64,000 nt of DNA from Nostoc sp. TCL240-02 (GTDB lineage Bacteria; Cyanobacteriota; Cyanobacteriia; Cyanobacteriales; Nostocaceae): NCBI RefSeq assembly GCF_013343235.1, contig NZ_CP040094.1:442501-506500 (forward strand), read 5' to 3'. Shown piece after piece: positions 1 through 8,841 of this stretch. The first letter of the stretch is position 1. The number at the start of each line of letters is the position of its first letter. Made by a program: the position numbers and the translations under genes. The notes beneath the pieces are model-generated. The model ran no database searches. It worked only from the letters and a program-made list of their open reading frames with translations, and was not told the origin of the DNA.

Positions 1-38
1 ACGACGGGTGGTTCCTGAGCGCAGTCGAAGGGCTACGC

Positions 39-863
39 CTACGCATCAGGGTCAATACCTAGCTCATGTAACTTAGCTGCTAATATATCAGCACGTTGGC
101 GTTCCTGTTCAGCGCGTTGTCGTTCCTGTTCAGCGCGTTGGCGTTCTTGTTCAGCACGTTGGCGTTCCTGTTCAGCGCGTTGGCGTTCTTGTTCAGCACG
201 TTGGCGTTCCTGTTGGGCTTGTTCGCTGCTCCACAACAGCATATTTCCTTCTGTATCCCACCAGCGCAGCCAATTCATGGTTTGGCATAATCTTTCACCT
301 TGCCAAATTCCGAGAAATAACTCTAACTCAGGAATCCAGTAGCGTCCATTAGCGTCTGCTTGCTGCAAAGTATATTGTCCATTTTGCAAGCAGCGTAGTT
401 CTATGCTTGGTTCGTAGGGATCGTAGGTTACGTATGTTGGAACTTGGAGAATCTTTTCGTAATAATAGAGTTTACCGTAGGGTGGAGTTGAACGGACTGA
501 TAGTTCTCCACCTTCTGTATCTGAGAGAAATTCCATCACTACGGCCACAGCAGCACCTTCTAAATTCGGGGTGTAGCTGCGACGAACTACATTTGTTCCT
601 ACAGACTGGACTTGAGGGACATAAAACCAGTCTGGAGCTTTGACAACAATTTTTTTGTTGACTGTGGCTACAAGTCCAAAATTAGAGCCAATCAGCATTT
701 GAGGTTGGATGCGTCCTGTGCTTCCCAAAGCATCGGTAAGCGCAGCAGCGATCGCAGGTTGTTGAATATTTTCCACTGGATCGTCAGGTAAAATGAAGTC
801 GGCTGGAAGTGCTTCCCAAGTAACAATTGGTTCTTTTTGGATGGGGTTAACTTGTAGAACCAT
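39..863 (-). CDS. Uma2-family (DUF820) endonuclease-like protein with heptad-repeat tail
   Basis: The body (about residues 1-200) looks like the Uma2/DUF820 restriction-endonuclease-like fold so common in cyanobacteria: the PDWFYVPQV, VVMEFLS and LYYYEKILQVPTYV stretches match the family's core strands, although the usual catalytic acidic residues are only partly evident by eye. The C-terminal part (about 215-262) is six copies of the heptad AEQERQR, a strongly charged probable coiled coil, ending in ILAAKLHELGIDPDA as many family members do. I chose the ATG at 863 because TAGGAATAATTTT precedes it with a fair ribosome site; the open frame extends 21 codons further upstream. Function in vivo is unknown for most of the family; many copies are thought to be mobile-element related. 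The neighbour is a divergent NACHT NTPase gene. Confidence 0.7.
   Translation of the reverse strand: MVLQVNPIQKEPIVTWEALPADFILPDDPVENIQQPAIAAALTDALGSTGRIQPQMLIGSNFGLVATVNKKIVVKAPDWFYVPQVQSVGTNVVRRSYTPNLEGAAVAVVMEFLSDTEGGELSVRSTPPYGKLYYYEKILQVPTYVTYDPYEPSIELRCLQNGQYTLQQADANGRYWIPELELFLGIWQGERLCQTMNWLRWWDTEGNMLLWSSEQAQQERQRAEQERQRAEQERQRAEQERQRAEQERQRAEQERQRADILAAKLHELGIDPDA
91..216 (-). repeat. 21-bp tandem repeat inside the Uma2-like gene
   Basis: Six copies of a 21-bp unit (TTGGCGTTCCTGTTCAGCGC type on the + strand) encode the heptad AEQERQR. Copies differ only by silent changes such as CCTGTT/CTTGTT and GCGCG/GCACG, so the block expands or contracts in whole heptads without breaking the frame. 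Confidence 0.85.
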
Positions 864-1012
864 AAAATTATTCCTAATATCCATGCACAGTATATTAGTT
901 ATTTTTAACAAATCTTCAGCCAGCATCGCTTTTAAGCTAAAAACCCAGAAATCTGGAAAGATTTCTCTGACAGGTGTATATACTCGTAGTCAAGCACTTA
1001 GCAGGCGTGAGT

Positions 1013-4000
1013 ATGATAGTTGAGTGGTTTACTCTCTGGATAGGTCAAAAAGCGGTTGGATTTCTTGTCAAAACTATTATTAGCGAAGATTTTTTCAAAG
1101 ATTTAGTCAAGGACTACGCTAAAGATTTTTTCAAACATACCTTTAATAATGCTGTAACCGCGCCCTTTAAGCAAGAACCGCTTCAGAAAGTTGTAGTCAT
1201 GGCGCTGACAGAATTTTTGCAACTGATGCAGCAGCAGTTAAAGGTTCGTTGCAAACTTGATGAAGCTGAAATTCAAAATTATGCTGAAGATATCAATAAA
1301 TTTATCCGTGATAAGTCGGTTAAAGAAATTCTTGGCCAGGCTTTTGATATTAAATGTGATTCTCTAGATTTTAAAACACTAGTAGATAGTTGGAAAAGAC
1401 TTCAACTCAAACCTCTACCACCTAAATTTAACTGGCAAACAATTACAGAGCAGTATCTCATACAAGTTCAAGATATTCTTTCGGATTCAGAAGAGTTACG
1501 CTATATATTAGAACTTCAGAAATTATCTAGTATTGATAAGACTTTAAAAGAAAACGCAGATACTCCCAAGGATTTTAATTTACCGCAATATTTAGAAACC
1601 ATTCGTGAACGCTACGGTAATCTGAAGTTAGATAGTTTAGAAAGTACATCCCGCGAACATCCGGTAAGCTTATGGCAAATGTTTATCCCGCAAAATGTGC
1701 GGCAAGTTTATCAGGTTTTACCAGAACTGCCTAAAGAATATCTCCGCAGACTACAAGAAAGTAAGCAATTAGATACGGAATTTGAAATAGACAAATTTCA
1801 AGAAGAAACAGAACGTTATCAACGCACTTATTTTGAACAGCCAATCCGTTCAGTATTAGATGTTATCCGAGAGAAGCAACGTAAGAATTATCTAGTTATT
1901 TTAGGTGATCCTGGTTCCGGTAAGTCTACATTGTTGCAATACCTAACGTTGGATTGGGTAGAAAAAACTCTCGAACAGAATGATTTTAATCTGCCAATTC
2001 CTTTGCTGATTGAATTACGCAATTATATGCGCGATCGCGATACGGGTAGTTGTAATAATTTTCTCCAATTTTACCATAATAGTCCCAATTGTTTTTATCA
2101 CCTCAATCAGCATAAATTGCATGAGCAGCTAAAGGCTGGTAACGCTTTAGTCATGTTTGATGGTTTGGATGAAATCTTTGAATCGGCGAAGCGGGAGGAA
2201 GTAATTACCTGTATTCATCGCTTCACTAATGAATATCCCGATGTGCAGGTTATTGTCACTTCTCGAATCATCGGCTATAAGCAGCAACAGTTGCGAGATG
2301 CAGAATTTCGCCACTTTATGTTGCAAGATTTAGAACTAGCGCAGATTCAAGATTTTATCGAACGTTGGCATGATAAAACTTTTACTCATGCCGAGGAAAG
2401 AGATAAAAATATCAAACGAGAGCGTCTACAAAGAGTAATTAATGAATCAAAAGCAATTGCAGAACTAGCACAAAATCCTCTGCTGTTAACCATGATGGCA
2501 ATTCTCAATCTCAAGCGAGAATTACCCAGAGATAGAAGTGAACTGTATAAAGATGCTTCAGAGGTTCTGCTGCATAATTGGGACGATGGACGCAATTTAA
2601 AGCCCGATGAACGTCTGGACATTATTGATTATAAAGATAAACAGGCTATGTTGCGTCAAGTCGCTTATCTTATGCAAACTAGTGAAAAAGGTTTAGCTGG
2701 CAACATTATCTATGCGGATGATTTAGAAGCAATATTCACTAAATATCTGCAAAGCATACCAGTGAGTGATGCCAGAGATAAAGCCAGGCGGTTGATGAAA
2801 CTACTGCGCGATCGCAATTTTATTTTATGTTTCTTGGGTGCAGATTACTATGCCTTTGTGCATCGGACTTTTTTAGAATATTTTTGTGCTTGGGAGTTTG
2901 TTTGGCAGTTTGAGAAGGAACGCAGTATTTCAATTGAGGATCTCAAAACTAAAGTTTTTGGCAAACACTGGCAAAATGAAACTTGGCATGAGGTGTTGCT
3001 GTTAATTGCGGAAATGATTGAGGCTAAATTTGGTGGTGAAATTCTTGATTACTTAATGGTGCAAGATGGGGAAGAGAAAAAGTTTATCAACTTGTTTTTA
3101 GCGGCTAAATGTCTTGCAGAAGTGAGAAATCGCTCGGTGATTGCATCAGTGGCTACTAAATTACTTAAGGAGCTAAAAGATTTAACTAAATATGACCTCT
3201 GGTACTATTACTCCCTTTCTGATAACGAAGAAACTAAGCTAGTTCAGGAAATTCGCACTCAAGCAGTTGCAACAATTGCTGCAATTTGGAAAGATAACAG
3301 CGATACCTTACACTGGCTCAAAGACCGCGCCAATGCTGATAATGAATGGTATGTGCGACGTGCAGCCATTCAAGCATTAGCTAGCAATTTCAAAGATGAC
3401 CCGGACACCCACTCATTTCTCAAAGACCGCCTCACTGCTGATAATTCATGGAGCGTACGAGGTGTAGCCATCCAAGCATTAGCCAGCAATTTCAAAGATG
3501 ACCCGGACACTTTCTTGATTCTCAAAGACTTCGCCACTACTGATGAATCTGGGGACGTGCGATGTACAGCCATCCAAGCATTAGCCAGCAATTTCAAAGA
3601 TGAATCGGACACTTTCTTGTTTCTCAAAGACTGCGCCACCGCTGATGAATCTGGGAATGTCCAACGTGCAGCCATCGAAGCATTAGCCAGTAATTTTAAA
3701 AATGACCCAGACACTTTCTTGTTTCTCAAAGACCTTACCACTGCTGATGAATCTGGGAATGTGCGAGGTGCAGCTATCGAAGCATTAGCCAGTAATTTTA
3801 AAGATGACCCAGACACCTGCTCGTTTCTCAAAGACCTTGCCACTGCTGATGAATCTGGGAATGTACGAGGTGCAGCTATCGAAGCATTAGCCAGTAATTT
3901 TAAAGATGACCCAGCTACCTGCTCGATTCTCAAAGACCGCGCCACCTCTGACGAATCTGGGTATGTACGAGGTGTAGTCATCGAAGCATTAGCTAGTAAT

Positions 4001-4747
4001 TTCAAAGATGACCCAGACACTTACTCATTTCTCAAAAACCGCGTCACTGTTGATAATAACAGGGATGTGCGACGTGTAGCCATCAAAGCATTAGCCAGTA
4101 ATTTCAAAGATGACCCGGACACTTGCTCGATTTTTAAAGACCGCGCCACTGTTGATAAATCTGGGGAAGTGCGATGTGCAGCCATCCGAGCATTAGCCAG
4201 CAATTTTCCAGACGATCTCGATACCCACTTGTTTTTCAAAGAACGCGCCACCGTTGATGATGGGGATGTGCGACGTGTAGCCATCCGAGCATTAGCCAGC
4301 AATTTTCCAGACGATCTCGATACCCACTTGTTTTTCAAAGAACGCGCCACTGTTGATGATGATGGGAATGTACGAGTTGCTGCCATCCGAGCATTAGCCA
4401 GCAATTTCTCAGACGATCTCGATACCCACTTGTTTTTCAAAGAACGCGCCACTATTGACGATGATAGGAATGTACGAGTTGCAGCCATCCAAGCATTAGC
4501 CAAACACTTCAGAAATCAGCCTGAGTTGTTTGAAATTTACTACAACTGTGCTATCAATGAATCCTTTGAGGGTAGCCATAACCCTTGGTCGCACCCTAAC
4601 CCTCGGCGCGTTGCACTGGAGATAATGATCAAGCAATTTTCTCAACATCCCCAGACTTTACCACTATTGCGGGACAAAGCAGAGAACGACCCAGATGAGA
4701 AAGTGCGAGAGTTTGCTCAACAGAAGTTGGCAGAATTAGAGAAGTAG
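1013..4747 (+). CDS. NACHT-domain STAND NTPase with C-terminal HEAT-like repeats (NLR-like)
   Basis: About 1244 residues. The N-terminal 270 residues are helical, with a hydrophobic first helix (WFTLWIGQKAVGFLVKT), a likely sensor/effector segment of unknown activity. The NACHT module follows: P-loop GDPGSGKST near residues 298-306, Walker B LVMFDGLDE near 379-387, sensor region VIVTSRI, and winged-helix features (LAQNPLLLTMMAIL, YAFVHRTFLEYFCA). Residues about 761-1168 are twelve 34-residue HEAT-like repeats with consensus DDPDTxxFLKDRATxDESGxVRxAAIxALASNFK, then a short C-terminal cap. Bacterial NACHT proteins of this plan are known to act in anti-phage defence; that this one does so is inference. 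Start: ATG 1013 opens the conserved-looking MIVEWF; an in-frame ATG exists at 974. It converges on higA with only 10 bp between stops. Confidence 0.88.
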   Translation: MIVEWFTLWIGQKAVGFLVKTIISEDFFKDLVKDYAKDFFKHTFNNAVTAPFKQEPLQKVVVMALTEFLQLMQQQLKVRCKLDEAEIQNYAEDINKFIRDKSVKEILGQAFDIKCDSLDFKTLVDSWKRLQLKPLPPKFNWQTITEQYLIQVQDILSDSEELRYILELQKLSSIDKTLKENADTPKDFNLPQYLETIRERYGNLKLDSLESTSREHPVSLWQMFIPQNVRQVYQVLPELPKEYLRRLQESKQLDTEFEIDKFQEETERYQRTYFEQPIRSVLDVIREKQRKNYLVILGDPGSGKSTLLQYLTLDWVEKTLEQNDFNLPIPLLIELRNYMRDRDTGSCNNFLQFYHNSPNCFYHLNQHKLHEQLKAGNALVMFDGLDEIFESAKREEVITCIHRFTNEYPDVQVIVTSRIIGYKQQQLRDAEFRHFMLQDLELAQIQDFIERWHDKTFTHAEERDKNIKRERLQRVINESKAIAELAQNPLLLTMMAILNLKRELPRDRSELYKDASEVLLHNWDDGRNLKPDERLDIIDYKDKQAMLRQVAYLMQTSEKGLAGNIIYADDLEAIFTKYLQSIPVSDARDKARRLMKLLRDRNFILCFLGADYYAFVHRTFLEYFCAWEFVWQFEKERSISIEDLKTKVFGKHWQNETWHEVLLLIAEMIEAKFGGEILDYLMVQDGEEKKFINLFLAAKCLAEVRNRSVIASVATKLLKELKDLTKYDLWYYYSLSDNEETKLVQEIRTQAVATIAAIWKDNSDTLHWLKDRANADNEWYVRRAAIQALASNFKDDPDTHSFLKDRLTADNSWSVRGVAIQALASNFKDDPDTFLILKDFATTDESGDVRCTAIQALASNFKDESDTFLFLKDCATADESGNVQRAAIEALASNFKNDPDTFLFLKDLTTADESGNVRGAAIEALASNFKDDPDTCSFLKDLATADESGNVRGAAIEALASNFKDDPATCSILKDRATSDESGYVRGVVIEALASNFKDDPDTYSFLKNRVTVDNNRDVRRVAIKALASNFKDDPDTCSIFKDRATVDKSGEVRCAAIRALASNFPDDLDTHLFFKERATVDDGDVRRVAIRALASNFPDDLDTHLFFKERATVDDDGNVRVAAIRALASNFSDDLDTHLFFKERATIDDDRNVRVAAIQALAKHFRNQPELFEIYYNCAINESFEGSHNPWSHPNPRRVALEIMIKQFSQHPQTLPLLRDKAENDPDEKVREFAQQKLAELEK
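3293..4513 (+). repeat. 102-bp tandem repeats coding HEAT-like units
   Basis: Eleven 102-bp units and one 99-bp unit, in frame, within the NACHT gene. The 3' end of each unit is nearly invariant at DNA level (GCATTAGCCAGCAATTT), while the helix-turn positions after KDRAT and the two residues before AAI vary. The similarity at nucleotide level points to recent duplication or conversion between units, not just to selection on the protein. Confidence 0.9.
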
Positions 4748-4757
4748 CTTGACAAAC

Positions 4758-5066
4758 TCAGGTTATATTATGAAACGAAAATGTAGGTATTTGATTATAA
4801 ACTTCTGCATTTTCTTCAAGAGCTTGACGTATATCGTATTGCGTTTGTAAATTTAACCAAAACTGAGCGCTGTTACCAAAATAGCGAGATAAACGCAAAG
4901 CTGTATCTGCTGTAATAGTACGTTTTCCAGATAAAATTTCACTAATTCTTGTCTGAGCTACACCTATATCTTTGCTTAATCGATAAGGGGTGATATTTAG
5001 TGGCTCTAAAAATTCTAGTTGTAGGATTTCTCCAGGGTAAATATTTGGCAAACGGTTGTTGTTCAT
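4758..5066 (-). CDS. higA: HigA-family antitoxin (XRE-type HTH)
   Basis: 102 residues. It opens with IYPGEILQLEFLEPLNIT, the hallmark of HigA/VapI antitoxins, followed by a helix-turn-helix (YRLSKDIGVAQTRISEILSGKR) and the typical LRLSRYFGNSAQFWLNLQ. It should bind and neutralise the HigB-like toxin encoded 15 bp upstream and repress the shared promoter. Order toxin-then-antitoxin is normal for hig loci. Its stop lies 10 bp from the end of the convergent NACHT gene, so the two loci may share transcript ends. Family assignment is secure; the partner is inferred from position. Confidence 0.9.
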   Translation of the reverse strand: MNNNRLPNIYPGEILQLEFLEPLNITPYRLSKDIGVAQTRISEILSGKRTITADTALRLSRYFGNSAQFWLNLQTQYDIRQALEENAEVYNQIPTFSFHNIT

Positions 5067-5081
5067 GATTATTTCCAGGCA

Positions 5082-5366
5082 TCAGTGATAATCTACTATT
5101 TCAACTTCCGAAACATTGTTCTCATCCGTCCAAACAAAGCAGATTCGCCATTGATTATTAATACGAATACTGTATTGCCCTTTCCTATTGCCAAGTAGCT
5201 TTTCTAAACGATTACCAGGTGGAACGCGTAAATCATTAATTGATGTTGCAGCGTCAAGAATAAGCAGTTTTCGTAAAGCAGTTTTTTGGATATTGGGAGG
5301 ATACTGAGAGGATATAAAGCCGTCAAAGATAAGCTTTGTCTCTTCAGATTTAAAACTAACAATCAC
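5082..5366 (-). CDS. higB: HigB/RelE-superfamily toxin
   Basis: About 94 residues, a ribosome-dependent mRNA interferase type by family. Seen: VSFKSEETKLIFDGF at the start, LDAATSINDLRVPPGNRLEKL, then the core RKGQYSIRINNQWRICFVW with the conserved basic residues, and EVEIVDYH at the end. I place the start at the GTG at 5366 (giving the usual M-I-x-S-F-K opening, with an AGG four bases upstream); the frame is open ten codons further to a TTG at 5396. It precedes higA in the same operon. Confidence 0.88.
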   Translation of the reverse strand: MIVSFKSEETKLIFDGFISSQYPPNIQKTALRKLLILDAATSINDLRVPPGNRLEKLLGNRKGQYSIRINNQWRICFVWTDENNVSEVEIVDYH

Positions 5367-5396
5367 AATCCTATCGCTTTGCGTTACTATCGTCAA

Positions 5397-5766
5397 ACGT
5401 TAGTATATACTTCAAGGTGAGCTTGCGAATTTCCTTGGTCAAATCTGCAATGACACCAGACTCTCAAAATTGCTCAATAACTTTTAGATATATTGAATGA
5501 ATTATCCTGAGCAGATACACATGGTGAACTGTTACCCAAGCCGAAGACACTAAAGTAGCATAACTCCAAAAAAGCGATCGCTAAACATCTACCCAAATCA
5601 TCCTAAATTCTCGAAAATTACGCACTCAGAACACCGTCTAGCCGTAGTTGCATTAAACGGAGCCGAATTTGATTGCAACAATCAGATAGAAAGTGGTTTT
5701 CAATCCACTTAATCTAGTGTTAGCAGCTTTGTACATAGCGTAACAGAAAGGGCAGAGGTGGCATGA
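5397..5766. other. Intergenic region, no gene seen
   Basis: About 370 bp between the divergent higB and ada genes. It holds the promoters of both by position, one HIP1 site near 5575, and no clear open frame, hairpin or RNA gene that I can support. Confidence 0.5.
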
Positions 5767-6852
5767 ATGCAATTACAACAGACACAACTTTTAGAGGAAA
5801 CCCTCTGGAAAGCCGTTCTCAATCGAGATGCCACAATTGACGGCAAGTTTTTCTACGGCGTTCGTTCCACAGGCATTTATTGCCGACCTATTTGCCCTAG
5901 TCGCAGACCAAATCGCAATCAAGTTTGTTTTTTCCAGTCAGCAAAAGAGGCTCAAAGTGCAGGTTTTCGACCTTGTAAGCGCTGTCAGCCACAATCTGAA
6001 ACAGTTTCAAATCCAGCAAAAGCGAAAGTCTTAGCAGTATGTCGATACATTGAAGCACAAAGCGATCGCATCCCCACCCTCTCAGAATTATGCTCTCAGG
6101 TGGAAATGAGTCCTAGTTATTTGCAAAAGCTATTCAAGCAAATAATTGGTGTATCCCCTTTTCAATATGCAGATGCACTGCGTAGCCAACGATTAAAGCA
6201 GCGTCTCCAGTCAGGGGAGGAAATTGCTCATGCAGTTTACGACACGGGGTATGGTTCAAGTAGTCAAATTTATGAGAAAGCACCGAAGCAACTGGGAATG
6301 ACACCAAAAATTTACCAACAAGCTGGAAAGACAATCAACATTGTCTATGCGATCGCTCCATGTCCGCTAGGATATTTACTAGTGGCAACAACAGACAAGG
6401 GTATCTGCGCCGTTAAACTAGGTGATGAAGTAGACAAACTTGAACACATCTTGAATCAAGAATTTCACCAAGCGCACATCATACGTGATGACCACATACA
6501 AAAAGAATGGATACAAGCAATCCTCAGCTTAATTGCGGGAAACGAAACACATCTCGATTTACCACTCGATATCCGTGGGACAGCATTTCAGAAACAGGTT
6601 TGGCAAGTATTACAAAAAATTCCCTATAGCGAAACTCGTACCTACACTGATATTGCTCGTGATATTGCCAAACCCCAAGCAGTCCGCGCCGTGGGGAATG
6701 CTTGTGGAGCTAACCCGATCGCAGTGATCATACCCTGTCATCGGGTGCTGCGGAGTGATGGCAGTCTTGGTGGTTATCGTTGGGGGATTGAGCGCAAACA
6801 AAAACTGCTTATACAAGAATCGAAATTGAGCAAAGATGACTCAAATACCTGA
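5767..6852 (+). CDS. ada: Bifunctional transcriptional activator / DNA repair protein Ada
   Basis: 361 residues with all three Ada modules. N-terminal zinc domain: Cys39, Cys43, Cys70 and Cys73 match the E. coli Ada ligands (38, 42, 69, 72), Cys39 being the expected methylphosphotriester acceptor. Middle AraC-type HTH about residues 85-180. C-terminal O6-alkylguanine methyltransferase with the active-site motif IPCHRVLRSDGSLGGY, whose Cys accepts the methyl group. Methylated Ada should activate its own operon in the adaptive response to alkylating agents. GAGGTGGC lies upstream of ATG 5767. The next gene, alkA-like, overlaps the end of ada by 17 bp. Confidence 0.95.
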   Translation: MQLQQTQLLEETLWKAVLNRDATIDGKFFYGVRSTGIYCRPICPSRRPNRNQVCFFQSAKEAQSAGFRPCKRCQPQSETVSNPAKAKVLAVCRYIEAQSDRIPTLSELCSQVEMSPSYLQKLFKQIIGVSPFQYADALRSQRLKQRLQSGEEIAHAVYDTGYGSSSQIYEKAPKQLGMTPKIYQQAGKTINIVYAIAPCPLGYLLVATTDKGICAVKLGDEVDKLEHILNQEFHQAHIIRDDHIQKEWIQAILSLIAGNETHLDLPLDIRGTAFQKQVWQVLQKIPYSETRTYTDIARDIAKPQAVRAVGNACGANPIAVIIPCHRVLRSDGSLGGYRWGIERKQKLLIQESKLSKDDSNT

Positions 6853-7474
6853 ACTAGAATCATTGACTGAAGAAAGTCTCACCCGTGGTTTAATGGTGCT
6901 TGCCAATATTGACAGCGATTTGGCTCGGATTTTAGAAACACTCGGTACTCCACCAATATGGTCAAGAGAACCGGGTTTTGCAACGCTTCTGTGCATAATT
7001 CTGGAACAGCAAGTTTCCGTAACAGCTGCAAGGGCTGTATTTAACCGTCTATGTGGGGTTGTTGTATCGCTAACGCCAGAAAATTTTTTGACATTGGATG
7101 ATATTCAATTGAGAGGGATTGGATTTAGTCGGCAAAAGATTCTATACTGTCGTGGATTGGCGAATGCGATCGCAAACGATCAGCTTGACCTCAGAAAGCT
7201 GAAAAGAATGGATGAAACTACTATCAGAACTGAGTTAAAGCGCCTCAAAGGTATAGGAGACTGGACAGTTGATATTTATTTGCTCATGGCGTTGCAACGT
7301 CCTGATGTCTTTCCTAAAGGCGATTTAGCGATCGCGATCGCTTTGCAAAAACTCAAAAACTTGGCGACACGTCCAACACCAGTTCAACTGGAAGCAATGA
7401 CACAGCACTGGCGGCCGTGGCGAGCAGTTGCAGCAAGACTTCTATGGCACTATTACCTAAGTAATCCCAAATAA
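6836..7474 (+). CDS. alkA: DNA-3-methyladenine glycosylase II-like (AlkA, HhH-GPD)
   Basis: 212 residues, the catalytic half of AlkA without the N-terminal domain of E. coli AlkA. The helix-hairpin-helix reads LKRLKGIGDWTVDIYLLMA and is followed by FPKGDLAI, whose Asp is the expected catalytic residue. It should excise alkylated purines and open base-excision repair. The ATG lies inside the last codons of ada (17-bp overlap in another frame), so the two are almost certainly co-transcribed and translationally coupled: direct reversal and excision of alkylation damage from one message. Confidence 0.9.
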   Translation: MTQIPELESLTEESLTRGLMVLANIDSDLARILETLGTPPIWSREPGFATLLCIILEQQVSVTAARAVFNRLCGVVVSLTPENFLTLDDIQLRGIGFSRQKILYCRGLANAIANDQLDLRKLKRMDETTIRTELKRLKGIGDWTVDIYLLMALQRPDVFPKGDLAIAIALQKLKNLATRPTPVQLEAMTQHWRPWRAVAARLLWHYYLSNPK

Positions 7475-7487
7475 TTGCTTCTTCTCC

Positions 7488-7534
7488 CTTCTCTAACGAG
7501 ACGCTGCGCGTTCACGTAGTGTCTCGTAGAGAAG
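7488..7534. repeat. Dispersed hairpin repeat (GTCTCGTAGAGAAG family)
   Basis: Imperfect inverted repeat, arms CTTCTCTAACGAGAC and GTCTCGTAGAGAAG around GCTGCGCGTTCACGTAGT. Related pieces recur at 27900-28015 and 50580-50650. It lies just downstream of alkA and may end that transcript. Confidence 0.6.
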
Positions 7535-7570
7535 GCGCACTTGGTGGTTCGTATAATAAATATAAACTAA

Positions 7571-8569
7571 ATGGCAGAAAATCAATTAAGCCTAACAACA
7601 GAAAAGTCTGATAAAACTTTAAACATCCTGCCGATAATCATAGTAATAATTGCATTATTAGCTTTATCTTCAACAGCAATATTTATTAAAATTGCTCTTA
7701 GAGAAATGAGTGCTACTGCTACATTATTTAATCGTTTATGGATAGCGACTATTATCTTTGGATTATGGAGTGGAATTAACCAAGCACGAACTCAGATTAA
7801 AGATGATGAACCTGTATTACCACAACAGCCTTATCCAATCAAAGAGATAGCGTTTTTAATAGCAGTGGGTCTAGTTCATGTATTAGGTCGATTATCTTGG
7901 ACTTGGGCGCTAACCCAGACTGGTGCTGCTAATGCTAATGCGTTAGGTAGCCTTAATCCGCTATTTACTACATTAGGAGGATGGCTATTTTTTAAGCAGA
8001 TTTTTGGGCGCAAATTTATCATAGGTCTGATATTAGCCATAATCGGCGCGATCGCAGTTGGATTTGAAGATTTATTACGTTCTAATAATAATTTTACAGG
8101 TGATGCTGTTGCCCTGATATCGTCGATATTTTATGCAGCAAACTTTTTACTAATCGAGCAAATCCGCAATAAGTTTTCAATTATTACTATCCTTCTGTGG
8201 CGCTGTGTCATCGCGACTTCATTGATGGTTCCAGTAGTGCTAATCTTTGAAAAACAACCTTTGCCAGTTTCTTTGTCGGGGTGGTTAGTAGTATTTGCAC
8301 TAGCTGCTATTTGCGAAGCCTTGGGTCATGGGCTAATTGTATACAGCTTGAAAACGTTTTCTTCAGGATTCATCTCTTTACTTTTGTTACTCAATCCCGT
8401 GATTGTTGCTATTCTTGCTTGGATACTTTTCTCAGAAAATTTGAGTGTTTTTAACTTGCTAGGGTTGGCATTAATTTTAGGGGGTATATATTTAGCAATT
8501 TCTAACCAAGGATCTATCAAATCTAGCGTTAATCCCCCCATACAATCTCTACAAGAAAGTGAATCTTAA
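7571..8569 (+). CDS. EamA-family (DMT superfamily) inner-membrane transporter
   Basis: 332 residues with about ten hydrophobic helices in two EamA halves: first half from IIIVIIALLALSSTAIFIKIAL, second from GDAVALISSIFYAANFLLIE. The substrate cannot be read from sequence; family members export amino acids, metabolites or drugs. A soluble N-terminal tail of about 15 residues precedes helix 1. Downstream lies a nested palindromic element. It is separated from alkA by about 95 bp and a hairpin, so it is probably its own unit. Confidence 0.85.
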   Translation: MAENQLSLTTEKSDKTLNILPIIIVIIALLALSSTAIFIKIALREMSATATLFNRLWIATIIFGLWSGINQARTQIKDDEPVLPQQPYPIKEIAFLIAVGLVHVLGRLSWTWALTQTGAANANALGSLNPLFTTLGGWLFFKQIFGRKFIIGLILAIIGAIAVGFEDLLRSNNNFTGDAVALISSIFYAANFLLIEQIRNKFSIITILLWRCVIATSLMVPVVLIFEKQPLPVSLSGWLVVFALAAICEALGHGLIVYSLKTFSSGFISLLLLLNPVIVAILAWILFSENLSVFNLLGLALILGGIYLAISNQGSIKSSVNPPIQSLQESES

Positions 8570-8576
8570 TAAGTTC

Positions 8577-8792
8577 GTAGTAAGGACTTTAGTCCTGATT
8601 TTCTAAGAGGCTGTTTTAAAAGTCCTCTTATCGGTAATAAAACGTTTTAGATCCCCCTAAATCCCCCTTAAAAAGGGGGACTTTGATTCCGGTTCCCCCC
8701 TTTTTTAAGGGGGGTTAGGGGGGATCAATAAGTGCCTAAAATCACAGCCAACCACTTTTCAAACATCCTCTAAACACTAAAGTCCTTACTAC
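8577..8792. repeat. Nested inverted-repeat element (MITE-like)
   Basis: Outer arms of 17 bp are perfect: GTAGTAAGGACTTTAGT at 8577-8593 and its complement at 8776-8792. Inside, GATCCCCCTAAATCCCCCTT (8650-8669) faces AAGGGGGGTTAGGGGGGATC (8707-8726), and each inner arm is itself partly palindromic. No open frame. A similar inner element occurs at 40633-40717. The call as a non-autonomous mobile repeat is inference from structure. Confidence 0.7.
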
Positions 8793-8841
8793 AAACCCTC
8801 AAAATAACTCTAATACTTGCGTAATCTCGGTGATAAGTCGG

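Noticed and set aside
3370..4503. Long minus-strand open frames (216 and 160 codons) opposite the HEAT repeats
   Set aside because: They are shadows: the 102-bp repeat lacks stops in the antisense frame, and the peptides (SGSSLKLLANA repeats) have no domain sense or ribosome site.
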